A DNA stretch of 6,222 nucleotides from an uncultured Collinsella sp. (lineage in GTDB: Bacteria; Actinomycetota; Coriobacteriia; Coriobacteriales; Coriobacteriaceae), in assembly GCA_902468045.1 (NCBI GenBank), contig CABQXG010000087.1, positions 1-6,222 on the forward strand, given 5' to 3'. Shown here piece after piece: positions 1-6,034 of the stretch (positions are counted from its first letter, which is position 1; each line of letters begins with the position of its first letter). The position numbers were made by a program, and so were the translations under genes. The notes beneath the pieces are model-generated. The model was not told the DNA's origin. It did no database searches and saw only the letters and a program-made list of their open reading frames with translations.

Positions 1-54
1 CTGGTGATCTCCGCCTTGAGAGGGCGGCGTCCTAAACCGCTAGACGAACGGGCC
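1..54 (-). tRNA. tRNA-Glu (anticodon CTC), 5' part only
   Basis: Read on the minus strand, the sequence begins GGCCCGT TC GTCTAGCGG, the typical 5' acceptor arm and D-arm of bacterial tRNA-Glu. The anticodon stem CCGCC/GGCGG (23-27 with 11-15) encloses the 7-base loop CTCTCAA. The anticodon CTC is the complement of bases 18-20 and reads GAG glutamate codons. The variable region, T-arm and acceptor 3' half lie beyond the left edge of the window, so it is not known whether CCA is encoded. The gene starts 127 bases after the cca stop on the same strand and has its own candidate promoter. The identity is secure from the resemblance to E. coli tRNA-Glu and from the anticodon. Confidence 0.93.
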
Positions 55-85
55 ACATGACATCTGCACTGCCGTGCTGCGAAGA

Positions 86-117
86 AATATATTACGGGAC
101 AAAAAACGTCAGCGCAA
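86..117 (-). promoter_or_regulatory. Candidate promoter of tRNA-Glu
   Basis: On the minus strand, TTGCGC (112-117) is followed after 17 bases by TAATAT (89-94), which overlaps a second possible -10, TATATT (86-91). This AT-rich block stands out from its surroundings and lies about 32-35 bases upstream of the mature tRNA 5' end, which suits a short leader removed by RNase P. The hexamers are only partial matches to consensus. A separate promoter is expected because a hairpin lies between cca and the tRNA. Confidence 0.4.
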
Positions 118-120
118 GAA

Positions 121-151
121 GAAATTCCAAATTGCCGAAAAATTGTCGGCA
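121..151 (-). terminator. Possible weak intrinsic terminator after cca
   Basis: On the minus strand, TGCCGA (146-151 side) and TCGGCA (133-138 side) form a 6-bp stem around a 7-base loop, about 30 bases after the cca stop codon. The following bases, ATTTGGAATTTC, are T-rich but interrupted, so termination would be inefficient. Position and orientation favour a terminator for cca. The short stem and poor T-tract are the reason for caution. Confidence 0.45.
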
Positions 152-181
152 GGTTATGGAACACGCAGGTAAACTGGGTAG

Positions 182-1576
182 CTAATTCAAGTTGAGATGG
201 ACCAAAAGGGCTTCGCGCTCATTGGGAATGTTGTCTTCGATCACGGCATCGAGGGCAGCGTTGAGTAGTTGACCTAGCTCGGGCCCCGGCTTCACACCGG
301 CACGGATCAGGTCGCCGCCGTTGACGGCGAGCATCTTGAGCGTATAGGGCTCCCCCGCCTCCAGTAGCTCGTGCGCCAGCGCACGCATTTCCTCGATTGT
401 CTCGACATAATAGAAGCACGACGGGGCCTTGCCGAGCGTGTCAGCACGCTTAAGGTCCATGAGCTCGTCAATCAGGCGGGCCGTGTCGACGCCCTCACCC
501 GAAAGCGCGCGCATCATATTGAGCAGGCAGGAGCGCTCGGGGCGCAGCGGCTTATCATGGTATTTGATAAGCAGACACACATCGCGCACCAAATCGTGCG
601 AGAGCGCCAGGCGATCCATGATGACGCGCGCCTTCTTGGCGCCGAGCTCTGGATGACCGTAGAAGTGTCCGCTGCCGGCGTGATCGACCGTAAAGCACTC
701 GGGCTTGGAGACATCGTGCAAAAACGCCGCCCACATAAGGCTCGACGATGGCGCGACGCCGTCGCACAGCGCCAGCTCCCCTGCCACTGTCAGCACACGG
801 GCGATATGCTCGTAGACGTTAAACGCATGGTAGACACTTCGCTGATCAAACCCGCGACCCGCTGCCAACTCGGGCACAGCGGCACAGATGAGCTCAGGGT
901 AGCACAACATGGCGTCTCCCCCGTGACCGGTCGAAAGAATACCCTCGAGCTCAATACCCACACGCTCGCGCGCTACGGCATCGAGCAGCGGCGCGCACTC
1001 AGCAAGCGCACGCTTAGTCTCGGGCTCAATCATAAAGTCCAGACGGCAGGCAAAGCGCACCGCACGCAGCATGCGCAGGGCGTCCTCGTTAAAGCGACGC
1101 TTGGGATCACCGACAGCGCGAATCAGCTTGCGCTCCAGATCACCCTGGCCGTCGTAGCGGTCGACAAGCCCGCGCTCGGGATGCCAGGCCATGGCGTTGA
1201 CGGTAAAGTCGCGGCGGGCCAGATCGTCCTCGAGCGAGGCGGCACGCTCGACACTCTGAGGATGGCGCCCATCGGTGTAAAAGCCATCCAGGCGGTACGT
1301 GGTGACCTCGATACGCTCGCCATCGGAAATAGCCGTGATTCCGCCAAATTTAATGCCCGACTCCACGACCGCGATATCAGCGGCCTCGAGCGCCGCCTTG
1401 GACTCCTGCCACAGGCCGCTGCAGCACATATCAACATCGTGGCTGGGGCATCCCATCAGGGCGTCGCGCACCCAACCGCCAACGTACCAAGCCTCAAGAC
1501 CAGCCGCCTCAAGCGCGCGCAGGACGCGCAGGGAGGCATCGGACGGTTGCGTACCGTTGAGCGAAACATTGCACAT
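182..1576 (-). CDS. cca: CCA tRNA nucleotidyltransferase with HD domain
   Basis: The 464-residue product adds or repairs the 3' CCA end of tRNAs from CTP and ATP in the cytoplasm. The class II nucleotidyltransferase head is complete. It has GGWVRD at residues 33-38, the metal-binding pair D47 and D49 in HDVD, RRDFTVNAM at 121-129, and the nucleotide-selecting EDALR (EDxxR type) at 164-168. An ER-rich neck segment (about 203-214) follows. A C-terminal HD domain has H287-D288 in HDVSKP, with further candidate metal ligands H257, H308 and H340. The tail at about 418-438 (GGDLIRAGVKPGPELG) is usual for HD-containing family members. The ATG at 1574-1576 is preceded by AGGAGG with an 8-base gap, which fixes the start. 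The gene is separated from the upstream kinase by a strong terminator and is probably transcribed alone. A bacterial CC-adding-only enzyme cannot be excluded from motifs alone, but the full CCA-adding role is more likely. Codon use is less biased than in the PTS genes, in line with lower expression. Confidence 0.94.
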   Translation of the reverse strand: MCNVSLNGTQPSDASLRVLRALEAAGLEAWYVGGWVRDALMGCPSHDVDMCCSGLWQESKAALEAADIAVVESGIKFGGITAISDGERIEVTTYRLDGFYTDGRHPQSVERAASLEDDLARRDFTVNAMAWHPERGLVDRYDGQGDLERKLIRAVGDPKRRFNEDALRMLRAVRFACRLDFMIEPETKRALAECAPLLDAVARERVGIELEGILSTGHGGDAMLCYPELICAAVPELAAGRGFDQRSVYHAFNVYEHIARVLTVAGELALCDGVAPSSSLMWAAFLHDVSKPECFTVDHAGSGHFYGHPELGAKKARVIMDRLALSHDLVRDVCLLIKYHDKPLRPERSCLLNMMRALSGEGVDTARLIDELMDLKRADTLGKAPSCFYYVETIEEMRALAHELLEAGEPYTLKMLAVNGGDLIRAGVKPGPELGQLLNAALDAVIEDNIPNEREALLVHLNLN

Positions 1577-1596
1577 GCCTGTGGCCTCCTGCGACT

Positions 1597-1625
1597 ATCA
1601 AATTGGCTATCGATTGCGTCTGCAA
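1597..1625 (-). promoter_or_regulatory. Weak candidate promoter of cca
   Basis: On the minus strand, TTGCAG (1620-1625) and TTTGAT (1597-1602) are separated by exactly 17 bases, about 20 bases upstream of the cca ATG. The strong terminator at 1671-1707 means cca needs a promoter in this gap, and this is the best pair seen. Both hexamers match consensus only partly, so the exact site is uncertain. Confidence 0.25.
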
Positions 1626-1670
1626 GAAGTCTAGCAAGAAATAGCCTCCACTGCACACGCAAGTCCGATA

Positions 1671-1707
1671 AACAAAAACGCATCCGTCCTAGTCTAAGAC
1701 GGATGCG
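1671..1707 (-). terminator. Strong intrinsic terminator after the second PfkB kinase gene
   Basis: On the minus strand, CGCATCCGTC (1698-1707) pairs perfectly with GACGGATGCG (1679-1688), a 10-bp stem with a 9-base loop. TTTTTGTT (1671-1678) follows directly. The stem begins 33 bases after the TAG stop of the kinase gene. This is a textbook Rho-independent terminator and separates the kinase from cca. Confidence 0.92.
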
Positions 1708-1740
1708 AAATAATCAAACTAGTCAGGCAAGGTACAGGGA

Positions 1741-2673
1741 CTAGCAGACCTGGCGAACCTCGATGTGCTTCTTATATTCGTCCACCTTGGCAAAATCGCC
1801 CAGACCGGGGCACTCGACCACGTTGGCGCCGGTGGCCATCGAAAGACGCAAAGCATCCTCAACACGCTCGGGGGCGTCGTGCCACACGGACAGGAAGGCA
1901 GCGAGCGAGGAATCGCCGGCGCACACCGTCGACAGCAGCTTGACGTCGAAGGTGCGGTTGGCAAACCAGATATGCTCGCCGTTGGAGAAGTACGCGCCGT
2001 CGCCACCGAGGGTCAGCAGCACGTTCTTGGCGCCCTTGGCGTGCAGCTCGGCCATCGCGCCCTTGACGGACTCGTCGTCGCCACCGCTCACCTTGATGCC
2101 AAAGATGTCGAGCAGCTCGTCATCATTGGGCTTGATCAGCAGCGGCTCCATGGCAATGAGGTCTGCCAGCTGATGGCTCGAGATGTCGAGGACGAACTCG
2201 GCCCCCTTGGCCTTAACACGGCGCAGGACCTCGGCCAAGAAGCCCTCGGAAGTGTTGGGAGGCAGCGAGCCACTGATGACCAGGCAGGTCATGTCATCGA
2301 GCGAATCGATAAGCTCAAACATCTCCTGCTCGTTGGCCTCGTTGATGGCGGCACCGGCGTTGACCATGTTGTACTCGGTGTCGGGGCCGGCATTGAGGAA
2401 CACGTTGACGCGCGTGATGCCGTCGGTCCACACGGGCTTGACGGGCACGCCCAGGGCCTCGGCGCCCTTAACGATAAACTCGCCCGAGAAGCCAGCGAAG
2501 AAACCCAGGATCGTGGTGTCGACACCGTAGTGGTCAAGCGTAAACGAGACGTTGAGGCCCTTGCCGTTGGGCGTGTAGACGGCGTTGCGGGTACGCGTGA
2601 CAGTGTTGGCAGCAAGGCCGTCGCAGGCGATGTTGTAGTCAATGGCGGGATTTGCAGTGAGCGTGTAAATCAT
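1741..2673 (-). CDS. PfkB-family hexose phosphate kinase (1-phosphofructokinase-like), second copy
   Basis: This 310-residue ribokinase-fold protein resembles FruK and LacC, which use ATP to make fructose-1,6-bisphosphate or tagatose-1,6-bisphosphate. Landmarks in order are YTLTANPAID at 3-12, NGKGLNVS at 36-43, GFFAGFSGEF at 57-66, the substrate-loop motif GITRVN at 85-90, SGSLPP at 134-139, IKPNDDE at 180-186, and the catalytic-loop motif CAGD at 251-254 with D254 as the presumed base. The family norm is GAGD and GGKG, so both glycine-rich motifs carry a substitution. The ATG at 2671-2673 is preferred because AAGGA lies 6 bases upstream and the length and N-terminus then match the neighbouring paralogue exactly. 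The GTG at 2686-2688 would put that ribosome site inside the gene. It probably has its own promoter and terminator. Kinase family is near certain, but the sugar (fructose-1-phosphate, tagatose-6-phosphate or other) cannot be settled from sequence. Confidence 0.9.
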   Translation of the reverse strand: MIYTLTANPAIDYNIACDGLAANTVTRTRNAVYTPNGKGLNVSFTLDHYGVDTTILGFFAGFSGEFIVKGAEALGVPVKPVWTDGITRVNVFLNAGPDTEYNMVNAGAAINEANEQEMFELIDSLDDMTCLVISGSLPPNTSEGFLAEVLRRVKAKGAEFVLDISSHQLADLIAMEPLLIKPNDDELLDIFGIKVSGGDDESVKGAMAELHAKGAKNVLLTLGGDGAYFSNGEHIWFANRTFDVKLLSTVCAGDSSLAAFLSVWHDAPERVEDALRLSMATGANVVECPGLGDFAKVDEYKKHIEVRQVC

Positions 2674-2707
2674 GAATGTTCCTTTCACGAAGCAACGTGT
2701 TAATGAA

Positions 2708-2736
2708 AGTATATTCCACGCATAGACAAAAGGCTA
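2708..2736 (-). promoter_or_regulatory. Candidate promoter for the second PfkB gene
   Basis: On the minus strand a good -10, TATACT (2708-2713), lies 17 bases downstream of a poor -35, TAGCCT (2731-2736). Initiation near 2701 would give a leader of about 28 bases. That leader starts with a small hairpin, CACG/CGTG around a 6-base loop (2686-2699), just before the AAGGA ribosome site. A promoter is expected here because a strong terminator lies upstream at 2801-2833. The rest of the gap between the kinase genes shows nothing else. Confidence 0.4.
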
Positions 2737-2800
2737 GGACAACTCGGTGAACGGTGTGGAAGCGATGAAGTACGGCGGGACACGTCTCCCCCGTGGCGGA

Positions 2801-2833
2801 ACAAAAAGGCGCCCCAGCCGAAACCGGGGCGCC
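2801..2833 (-). terminator. Strong intrinsic terminator after the first PfkB kinase gene
   Basis: On the minus strand, GGCGCCCC (2826-2833) pairs perfectly with GGGGCGCC (2808-2815) around a 10-base loop and is followed by TTTTTGT (2801-2807). It begins 28 bases after the TAA stop of the upstream kinase gene. The all-GC 8-bp stem and T-run make it a convincing Rho-independent terminator. It splits the two kinase genes into different transcription units unless there is read-through. Confidence 0.9.
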
Positions 2834-2861
2834 GCATGCGCACGAATATGTCGCGTTTCGA

Positions 2862-3794
2862 TTACTGACGATCGAGCTTGCGGACAGCAACGCGCTTGCT
2901 GTACTCATCGACGTGACCAAAGTCGCCAATACCGACAGACTCGGCAACGTTGGCGCCGGTGGCCATAGCGAGCTTCATGGCCTCCTCGACGTTGTCGCGA
3001 TCCCTGTACCACTTGTGCAGGAACGCAGCGAGGGTGCAGTCGCCGGCGCAGACGGAAGAGACCAGCTTGATGTTGAACTCACGCTTGGCGTACCAGATGT
3101 CCTCGCCGTTGGAGAAGTAAGCGTCGCCGCGGCTACCACGGGTGAGCAGCACGTTCTGAACGCCAGCGTCGTGAGCCATCTTCATGGCAACGCGAACCTC
3201 GTCGTCGGTATCGACCGGCACGCCGAAGATGGCCTTCATCTCGTGATGGTTCGGCTTGATGAGCAGCGGCTTCTTGTGAGCGAGCTCCTTGAGCTTATCG
3301 GAGGACAGGTCCAGGACGACGTCGGCGCCACGGGCCTGAGCGTGCTCCATGACCTGAGCGAGGAAGTCAGGCGTAGCTTTGGGAGGCACGGAGCCGGAGA
3401 CGATCAGGCACTCGAGATCGCCCGCGGTGTCCAGGATGTTGTAGAGCTCCTCCTGGTGCTGCGGCGTGATCGGAGCACCCGGGTTCAGGATGCCGTACTC
3501 GTGCTGGCCATCGTTGACGTAGGTGTTAATGCGCGTGATACCGTCGGTCCAGACCGGGCGGCAGAGGCAACCCAGGTTCATGACCTCCTCGACGATGAAC
3601 TTGCCCGTGAAGCCGGCGAAGAAGCCGAGCGCGACGGTGTCGACGCCCATCTTCTTAAAGGCGAAGGACACGTCGAGGCCCTTGCCGTTAGCCGTGTAGC
3701 TGGCCGAGCCGGTGCGGACGTTCTCGTCGGGCTCGAGCGGAGAGCTCGAAACCGTCATGTCGACAGCCGGGTTAGCGGTTAGCGTGTAGAACAT
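2862..3794 (-). CDS. PfkB-family hexose phosphate kinase (1-phosphofructokinase-like), first copy
   Basis: This 310-residue cytoplasmic kinase has the same length as the copy at 1741-2673, and roughly half the aligned residues look identical by eye. It likely phosphorylates a PTS-derived sugar phosphate with ATP. Motifs are YTLTANPAVD at 3-12, NGKGLDVS at 36-43, GFFAGFTGKF at 57-66, GITRIN at 85-90, SGSVPP at 133-138, IKPNHHE at 179-185 and CAGD at 249-252, with D252 as the presumed catalytic base. Three places depart from the family: D41 where Asn is usual, CAGD for GAGD, and GSRGDAYF (220-227) where the ATP-site motif is normally GxxGA and the paralogue has GGDGAYF. The ATG at 3792-3794 has AGGGGG 8 bases upstream. 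It lies 74 bases after ptsI with no T-tract terminator between, so it is probably co-transcribed with ptsI. FruK and LacC roles are both possible, and neither lacD nor an EII gene is present to decide. Confidence 0.9.
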   Translation of the reverse strand: MFYTLTANPAVDMTVSSSPLEPDENVRTGSASYTANGKGLDVSFAFKKMGVDTVALGFFAGFTGKFIVEEVMNLGCLCRPVWTDGITRINTYVNDGQHEYGILNPGAPITPQHQEELYNILDTAGDLECLIVSGSVPPKATPDFLAQVMEHAQARGADVVLDLSSDKLKELAHKKPLLIKPNHHEMKAIFGVPVDTDDEVRVAMKMAHDAGVQNVLLTRGSRGDAYFSNGEDIWYAKREFNIKLVSSVCAGDCTLAAFLHKWYRDRDNVEEAMKLAMATGANVAESVGIGDFGHVDEYSKRVAVRKLDRQ

Positions 3795-3795
3795 T

Positions 3796-3858
3796 TACAG
3801 TACCCCCTGTATATGTGAGGGCCGCGTGGCCGGCCCATTCCAACCACGCGGTTACCTC
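3796..3858 (-). other. Two hairpins in the ptsI to kinase intergenic region
   Basis: On the minus-strand transcript, CCGCGTGG (3844-3851) pairs perfectly with CCACGCGG (3822-3829), extended by GAGG/CCTC (3855-3858 with 3817-3820) across a small internal loop. No T-run follows, so it is not a standard terminator and may act as an RNA stabiliser or processing site. Just downstream, TACAG (3807-3811) and CTGTA (3796-3800) form a 5-bp stem holding part of the AGGGGG ribosome site of the kinase gene in its loop. Confidence 0.5.
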
Positions 3859-3868
3859 TGATACCAAA

Positions 3869-5572
3869 TTAGCGAGCTGCGGACTCGAGCAGTTCCTTGA
3901 CCTCGGCGGCGGTGTTGCAGGCGAGCGCCTTCTCGGCGAGCTCGTCGCACTCGGCCTTGGTCCACTGGCTGATGGTCTTGCGGGCACGCAGGATCGACGG
4001 AGCGCTCATCGAGAACTCCTCCAGGCCCCAGCTGATCAGCAGCGGCTCGAGCAGCGGATCGGCAGCGGCCTCGCCGCACATACCGACCATGATGCCAGCC
4101 TTCACGCCGCTCTCGATGATGTTCTTGAGCGAGCGGAGCACGGCGGGATAGTAAACCTGGTACAGGTTGGAGATGGTGTCGTTACCACGGTCGGCGCACA
4201 TGGTGTAGCCGATCAGGTCGTTGGTGCCGATGGAGAAGAAGTCGGCAACCTCGGCAAGACGGTCTGCGAGCAGCGAAGCGGCGGGCGTCTCGACCATGAT
4301 GCCGACCTCGATGTTCTCGTTGAACTTGCGACCCTCTTCGGTAAGCTCGGCCTTGCACTGCTCGACGAGCTCCTTGACAGCCAAGACCTCCTCGACGCAG
4401 GTGACGAGCGGGATCATGATCTTGACGTCACCGAAGGCGCTAGCGCGCAGCAGAGCGCGGAGCTGGACCTTGTACTGGTCGGGATTGGCCAGGCAGTAAC
4501 GCACGGCGCGGAAGCCCATGAAGGGGTTGTCTTCCTTGACCATATGCAGATACGGAATCTCCTTGTCGCCACCCACATCGAGCGTGCGGATGATGACCGG
4601 AGCACCCTTGAGCGCGCTGGCGACCTTACGGTAGGCGTTGAACTGCTCCTCCTCGGAAGGAAGCTCAGCAGAGTCCATGAACAGGAACTCGGAGCGGAAC
4701 AGACCGATGGCCTCGGCGTCGTGATCGAGCGCGTTGGGCACGTCATCGGGGTTACCGATGTTGCAGGCGATGATCTTCTTGATGCCATCGGCAGTCACGG
4801 ACGGCTTGCCACGGAAGGCCTCGAGGGCTGCCTTCTCGGCAGCGAAGGCCTCGGCCTTGGCGGTGTAGGCGGCGAGCGTCTCCTCGTCGGGATCGGCCTC
4901 AACGATACCCTTGCCACCGTCGACGACAACGGTCATACCGTTGCGCAGCGCGGTGCAGCTGTTGGAAACCGAAAGGACAGCCGGGATCTCGAGGGCGCGC
5001 GCAATGATCGCGGAGTGCGACGTGCGGCCACCGGTCTCGGTGACGATACCGGCAACGTGGGCCTTATCAATCGTGGCGGTCATGGACGGCGTAAGGTCGT
5101 GCACGACAACGACGGTGTTCTCGGGCAGGACGGAGAGGTCGACGACCTCCTTGCCCAGCAGCTCGGCCAGAATACCGGTGCGGATGTCGGCGATGTCGGC
5201 CGCGCGCAGACGGAACATCTCGTCGTCCATGGACAGGAACATGTTCTCGAACATGGTCGAGGTGTCCATGAGCGCCTGCTCGGCGCAGGTGCCGCCGTCA
5301 ATGGCGGCGTTGATGGCGTCGGTCATGCCCGGATCCTGAGCCAGGACAATGTGTCCGCTCATGATCTCGGCCTCGGCCTCGCCCACCGTCTCCTTCATGT
5401 GGTCGGCCTGAGCCTGGGTCTTCTCGCAGAAGACCGAAAGAGCGGACTGATAGCGCTCCTTCTCTGCTGCCGAATCAGCAACCTCGTGCGGCTCAAACGT
5501 CAAGTCGGGATCGACGGCGACCATGACGGTGCCGATACCGATACCCTCGGATGCGTTGACTCCCTGATACAT
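3869..5572 (-). CDS. ptsI: PTS enzyme I, phosphoenolpyruvate-protein phosphotransferase
   Basis: The product takes phosphate from PEP onto a histidine and passes it to HPr, the first step of PTS sugar uptake in the cytoplasm. The 567 residues match the family length. The phosphohistidine motif GGRTSH places the active histidine at H186. Arginines R293 (LFRSEF), R329 (IRTLDVGGDK), R355 (FRA) and R462 (DRGND), metal ligands E428 (VETPA) and D452 (GTND), and C499 (GMCGE) each fall three positions before the known E. coli residues. The HPr-binding helical region is about residues 20-145, and the PEP-binding barrel about 255-540. Position 455 is Gly where the second PEP-enzyme signature normally has Gln (NDLxQY becomes NDLIGY). 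The start ATG at 5570-5572 has AGAGGA 6 bases upstream and gives the usual MxxG N-terminus. An ATG two codons earlier (5576-5578) is possible. It lies 133 bases after ptsH, a wider gap than in many ptsHI operons. Confidence 0.97.
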   Translation of the reverse strand: MYQGVNASEGIGIGTVMVAVDPDLTFEPHEVADSAAEKERYQSALSVFCEKTQAQADHMKETVGEAEAEIMSGHIVLAQDPGMTDAINAAIDGGTCAEQALMDTSTMFENMFLSMDDEMFRLRAADIADIRTGILAELLGKEVVDLSVLPENTVVVVHDLTPSMTATIDKAHVAGIVTETGGRTSHSAIIARALEIPAVLSVSNSCTALRNGMTVVVDGGKGIVEADPDEETLAAYTAKAEAFAAEKAALEAFRGKPSVTADGIKKIIACNIGNPDDVPNALDHDAEAIGLFRSEFLFMDSAELPSEEEQFNAYRKVASALKGAPVIIRTLDVGGDKEIPYLHMVKEDNPFMGFRAVRYCLANPDQYKVQLRALLRASAFGDVKIMIPLVTCVEEVLAVKELVEQCKAELTEEGRKFNENIEVGIMVETPAASLLADRLAEVADFFSIGTNDLIGYTMCADRGNDTISNLYQVYYPAVLRSLKNIIESGVKAGIMVGMCGEAAADPLLEPLLISWGLEEFSMSAPSILRARKTISQWTKAECDELAEKALACNTAAEVKELLESAAR

Positions 5573-5597
5573 TCCCATTCCTCTCTCCGTGTCATGT

Positions 5598-5626
5598 GAT
5601 AAAGCGTTTTGCCATATCCATGACAA
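5598..5626 (-). promoter_or_regulatory. Candidate internal promoter for ptsI
   Basis: On the minus strand, TTGTCA (5621-5626, five of six matches to TTGACA) is followed after exactly 17 bases by TTTATC (5598-5603). Transcripts would begin near 5591, about 18 bases before the ptsI ATG. The -35 lies within the T-rich tail of the hairpin after ptsH, so termination and re-initiation may be arranged back to back. The -10 is a weak match, so this remains tentative. Confidence 0.3.
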
Positions 5627-5660
5627 AAGAGCGCAGCTACCTTGATACAGGTCACTGCGC
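5622..5660 (-). terminator. Probable leaky terminator between ptsH and ptsI
   Basis: On the minus strand, GCGCAG (5655-5660) pairs with CTGCGC (5631-5636). Inside this stem ACCT (5649-5652) pairs with AGGT (5639-5642) around a 6-base loop, with one mismatch and one wobble between the two segments. TCTTTTGTC (5622-5630) follows. The interrupted stem and mixed T-tract suggest partial termination, which would give more ptsH than ptsI transcript. Confidence 0.7.
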
Positions 5661-5705
5661 CCCCAAGTATGAACTTAATTGTTCAACATGCGACCCGTTT
5701 GAGTT

Positions 5706-5969
5706 CTACTCGCCAAGACCGCTCTTGATGAGCTCGATGGCAGCAGCCAGAGCCTCGGCCTCGTCAGCGCCGTCGCACTTGACCTCGACCTCGGTGCCGC
5801 AGGGGATACCAGCAGCCATGAGGGCCATCGGGGACTTGCCGTTGACCTCCTTCTCGGGGGTAACGACCGTCACGTCACAGGCGTACTTGCCCATGGTGGA
5901 GGCGAACAGACCAGCCGGACGCATGTGCAGACCCTGAGGATTAACGAGGGTAGCCTTCTCAGAAACCAT
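5706..5969 (-). CDS. ptsH: Phosphocarrier protein HPr
   Basis: This 87-residue cytoplasmic protein accepts phosphate from enzyme I on H15 and passes it to EII permeases. The active-site motif is NPQGLHMRPAG (10-20), with H15 and R17 at the standard positions. S46 lies in NGKSPMALM (43-51), the place where HPr kinase acts in low-GC Gram-positive bacteria. The ending SGLGE resembles Bacillus HPr. Residue 47 is Pro where Bacillus subtilis has Ile, next to the regulatory serine, so docking of HPr kinase or CcpA-type partners may differ. No HPr kinase gene is in the window. The ATG at 5967-5969 follows AAGGAG with a 6-base gap. It is the first gene of the ptsH-ptsI cluster, with its own leader and a leaky terminator behind it. 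Confidence 0.97.
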   Translation of the reverse strand: MVSEKATLVNPQGLHMRPAGLFASTMGKYACDVTVVTPEKEVNGKSPMALMAAGIPCGTEVEVKCDGADEAEALAAAIELIKSGLGE

Positions 5970-5972
5970 AGT

Positions 5973-6020
5973 TGACTCCTTTTTTGTGTTTAACCCCTGT
6001 CATGCATGTGGCAGGAGTCA
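5973..6020 (-). promoter_or_regulatory. Possible ribosome-site-sequestering leader of ptsH
   Basis: On the minus-strand transcript, TGACTCCT (6013-6020) is perfectly complementary to AGGAGTCA (5973-5980), which contains most of the ptsH Shine-Dalgarno sequence (AAGGAG, 5976-5981). The two elements are 32 bases apart. Between and partly overlapping them, CCTG (6012-6015) and CAGG (5996-5999) can form a competing imperfect hairpin that would use up three bases of the anti-Shine-Dalgarno element. Two mutually exclusive folds, ribosome site hidden or free, are therefore possible. It matches no riboswitch class I recognise, and regulation is inference. Confidence 0.45.
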
Positions 6021-6034
6021 GATTCACGACGTTG

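Noticed and set aside
2674..2688. GTG start giving a five-residue N-terminal extension to the second kinase.
   Set aside because: The extension would contain the ribosome site AAGGA. The ATG at 2671-2673 gives the exact length and N-terminus of the paralogue.
3808..3813. A -10-like TATACA as a promoter for the first kinase.
   Set aside because: Its initiation point would fall in or after the ribosome site, and no -35 lies at suitable spacing.
371..5599. Long plus-strand open frames opposite cca, both kinases and ptsI (371-1744, 1765-2703, 2793-3782, 3815-5599).
   Set aside because: Each shares codon boundaries with the minus-strand gene, so it stays open simply because that gene avoids the rare codons TTA, CTA and TCA. 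Their products are low-complexity with no recognisable domain, whereas the minus-strand products have full family motifs.
5573..5626. TTG start giving enzyme I 18 extra residues.
   Set aside because: It lies in the tail of the terminator hairpin and lacks a ribosome site. Enzyme I normally starts right before the YQGVNAS-type strand.
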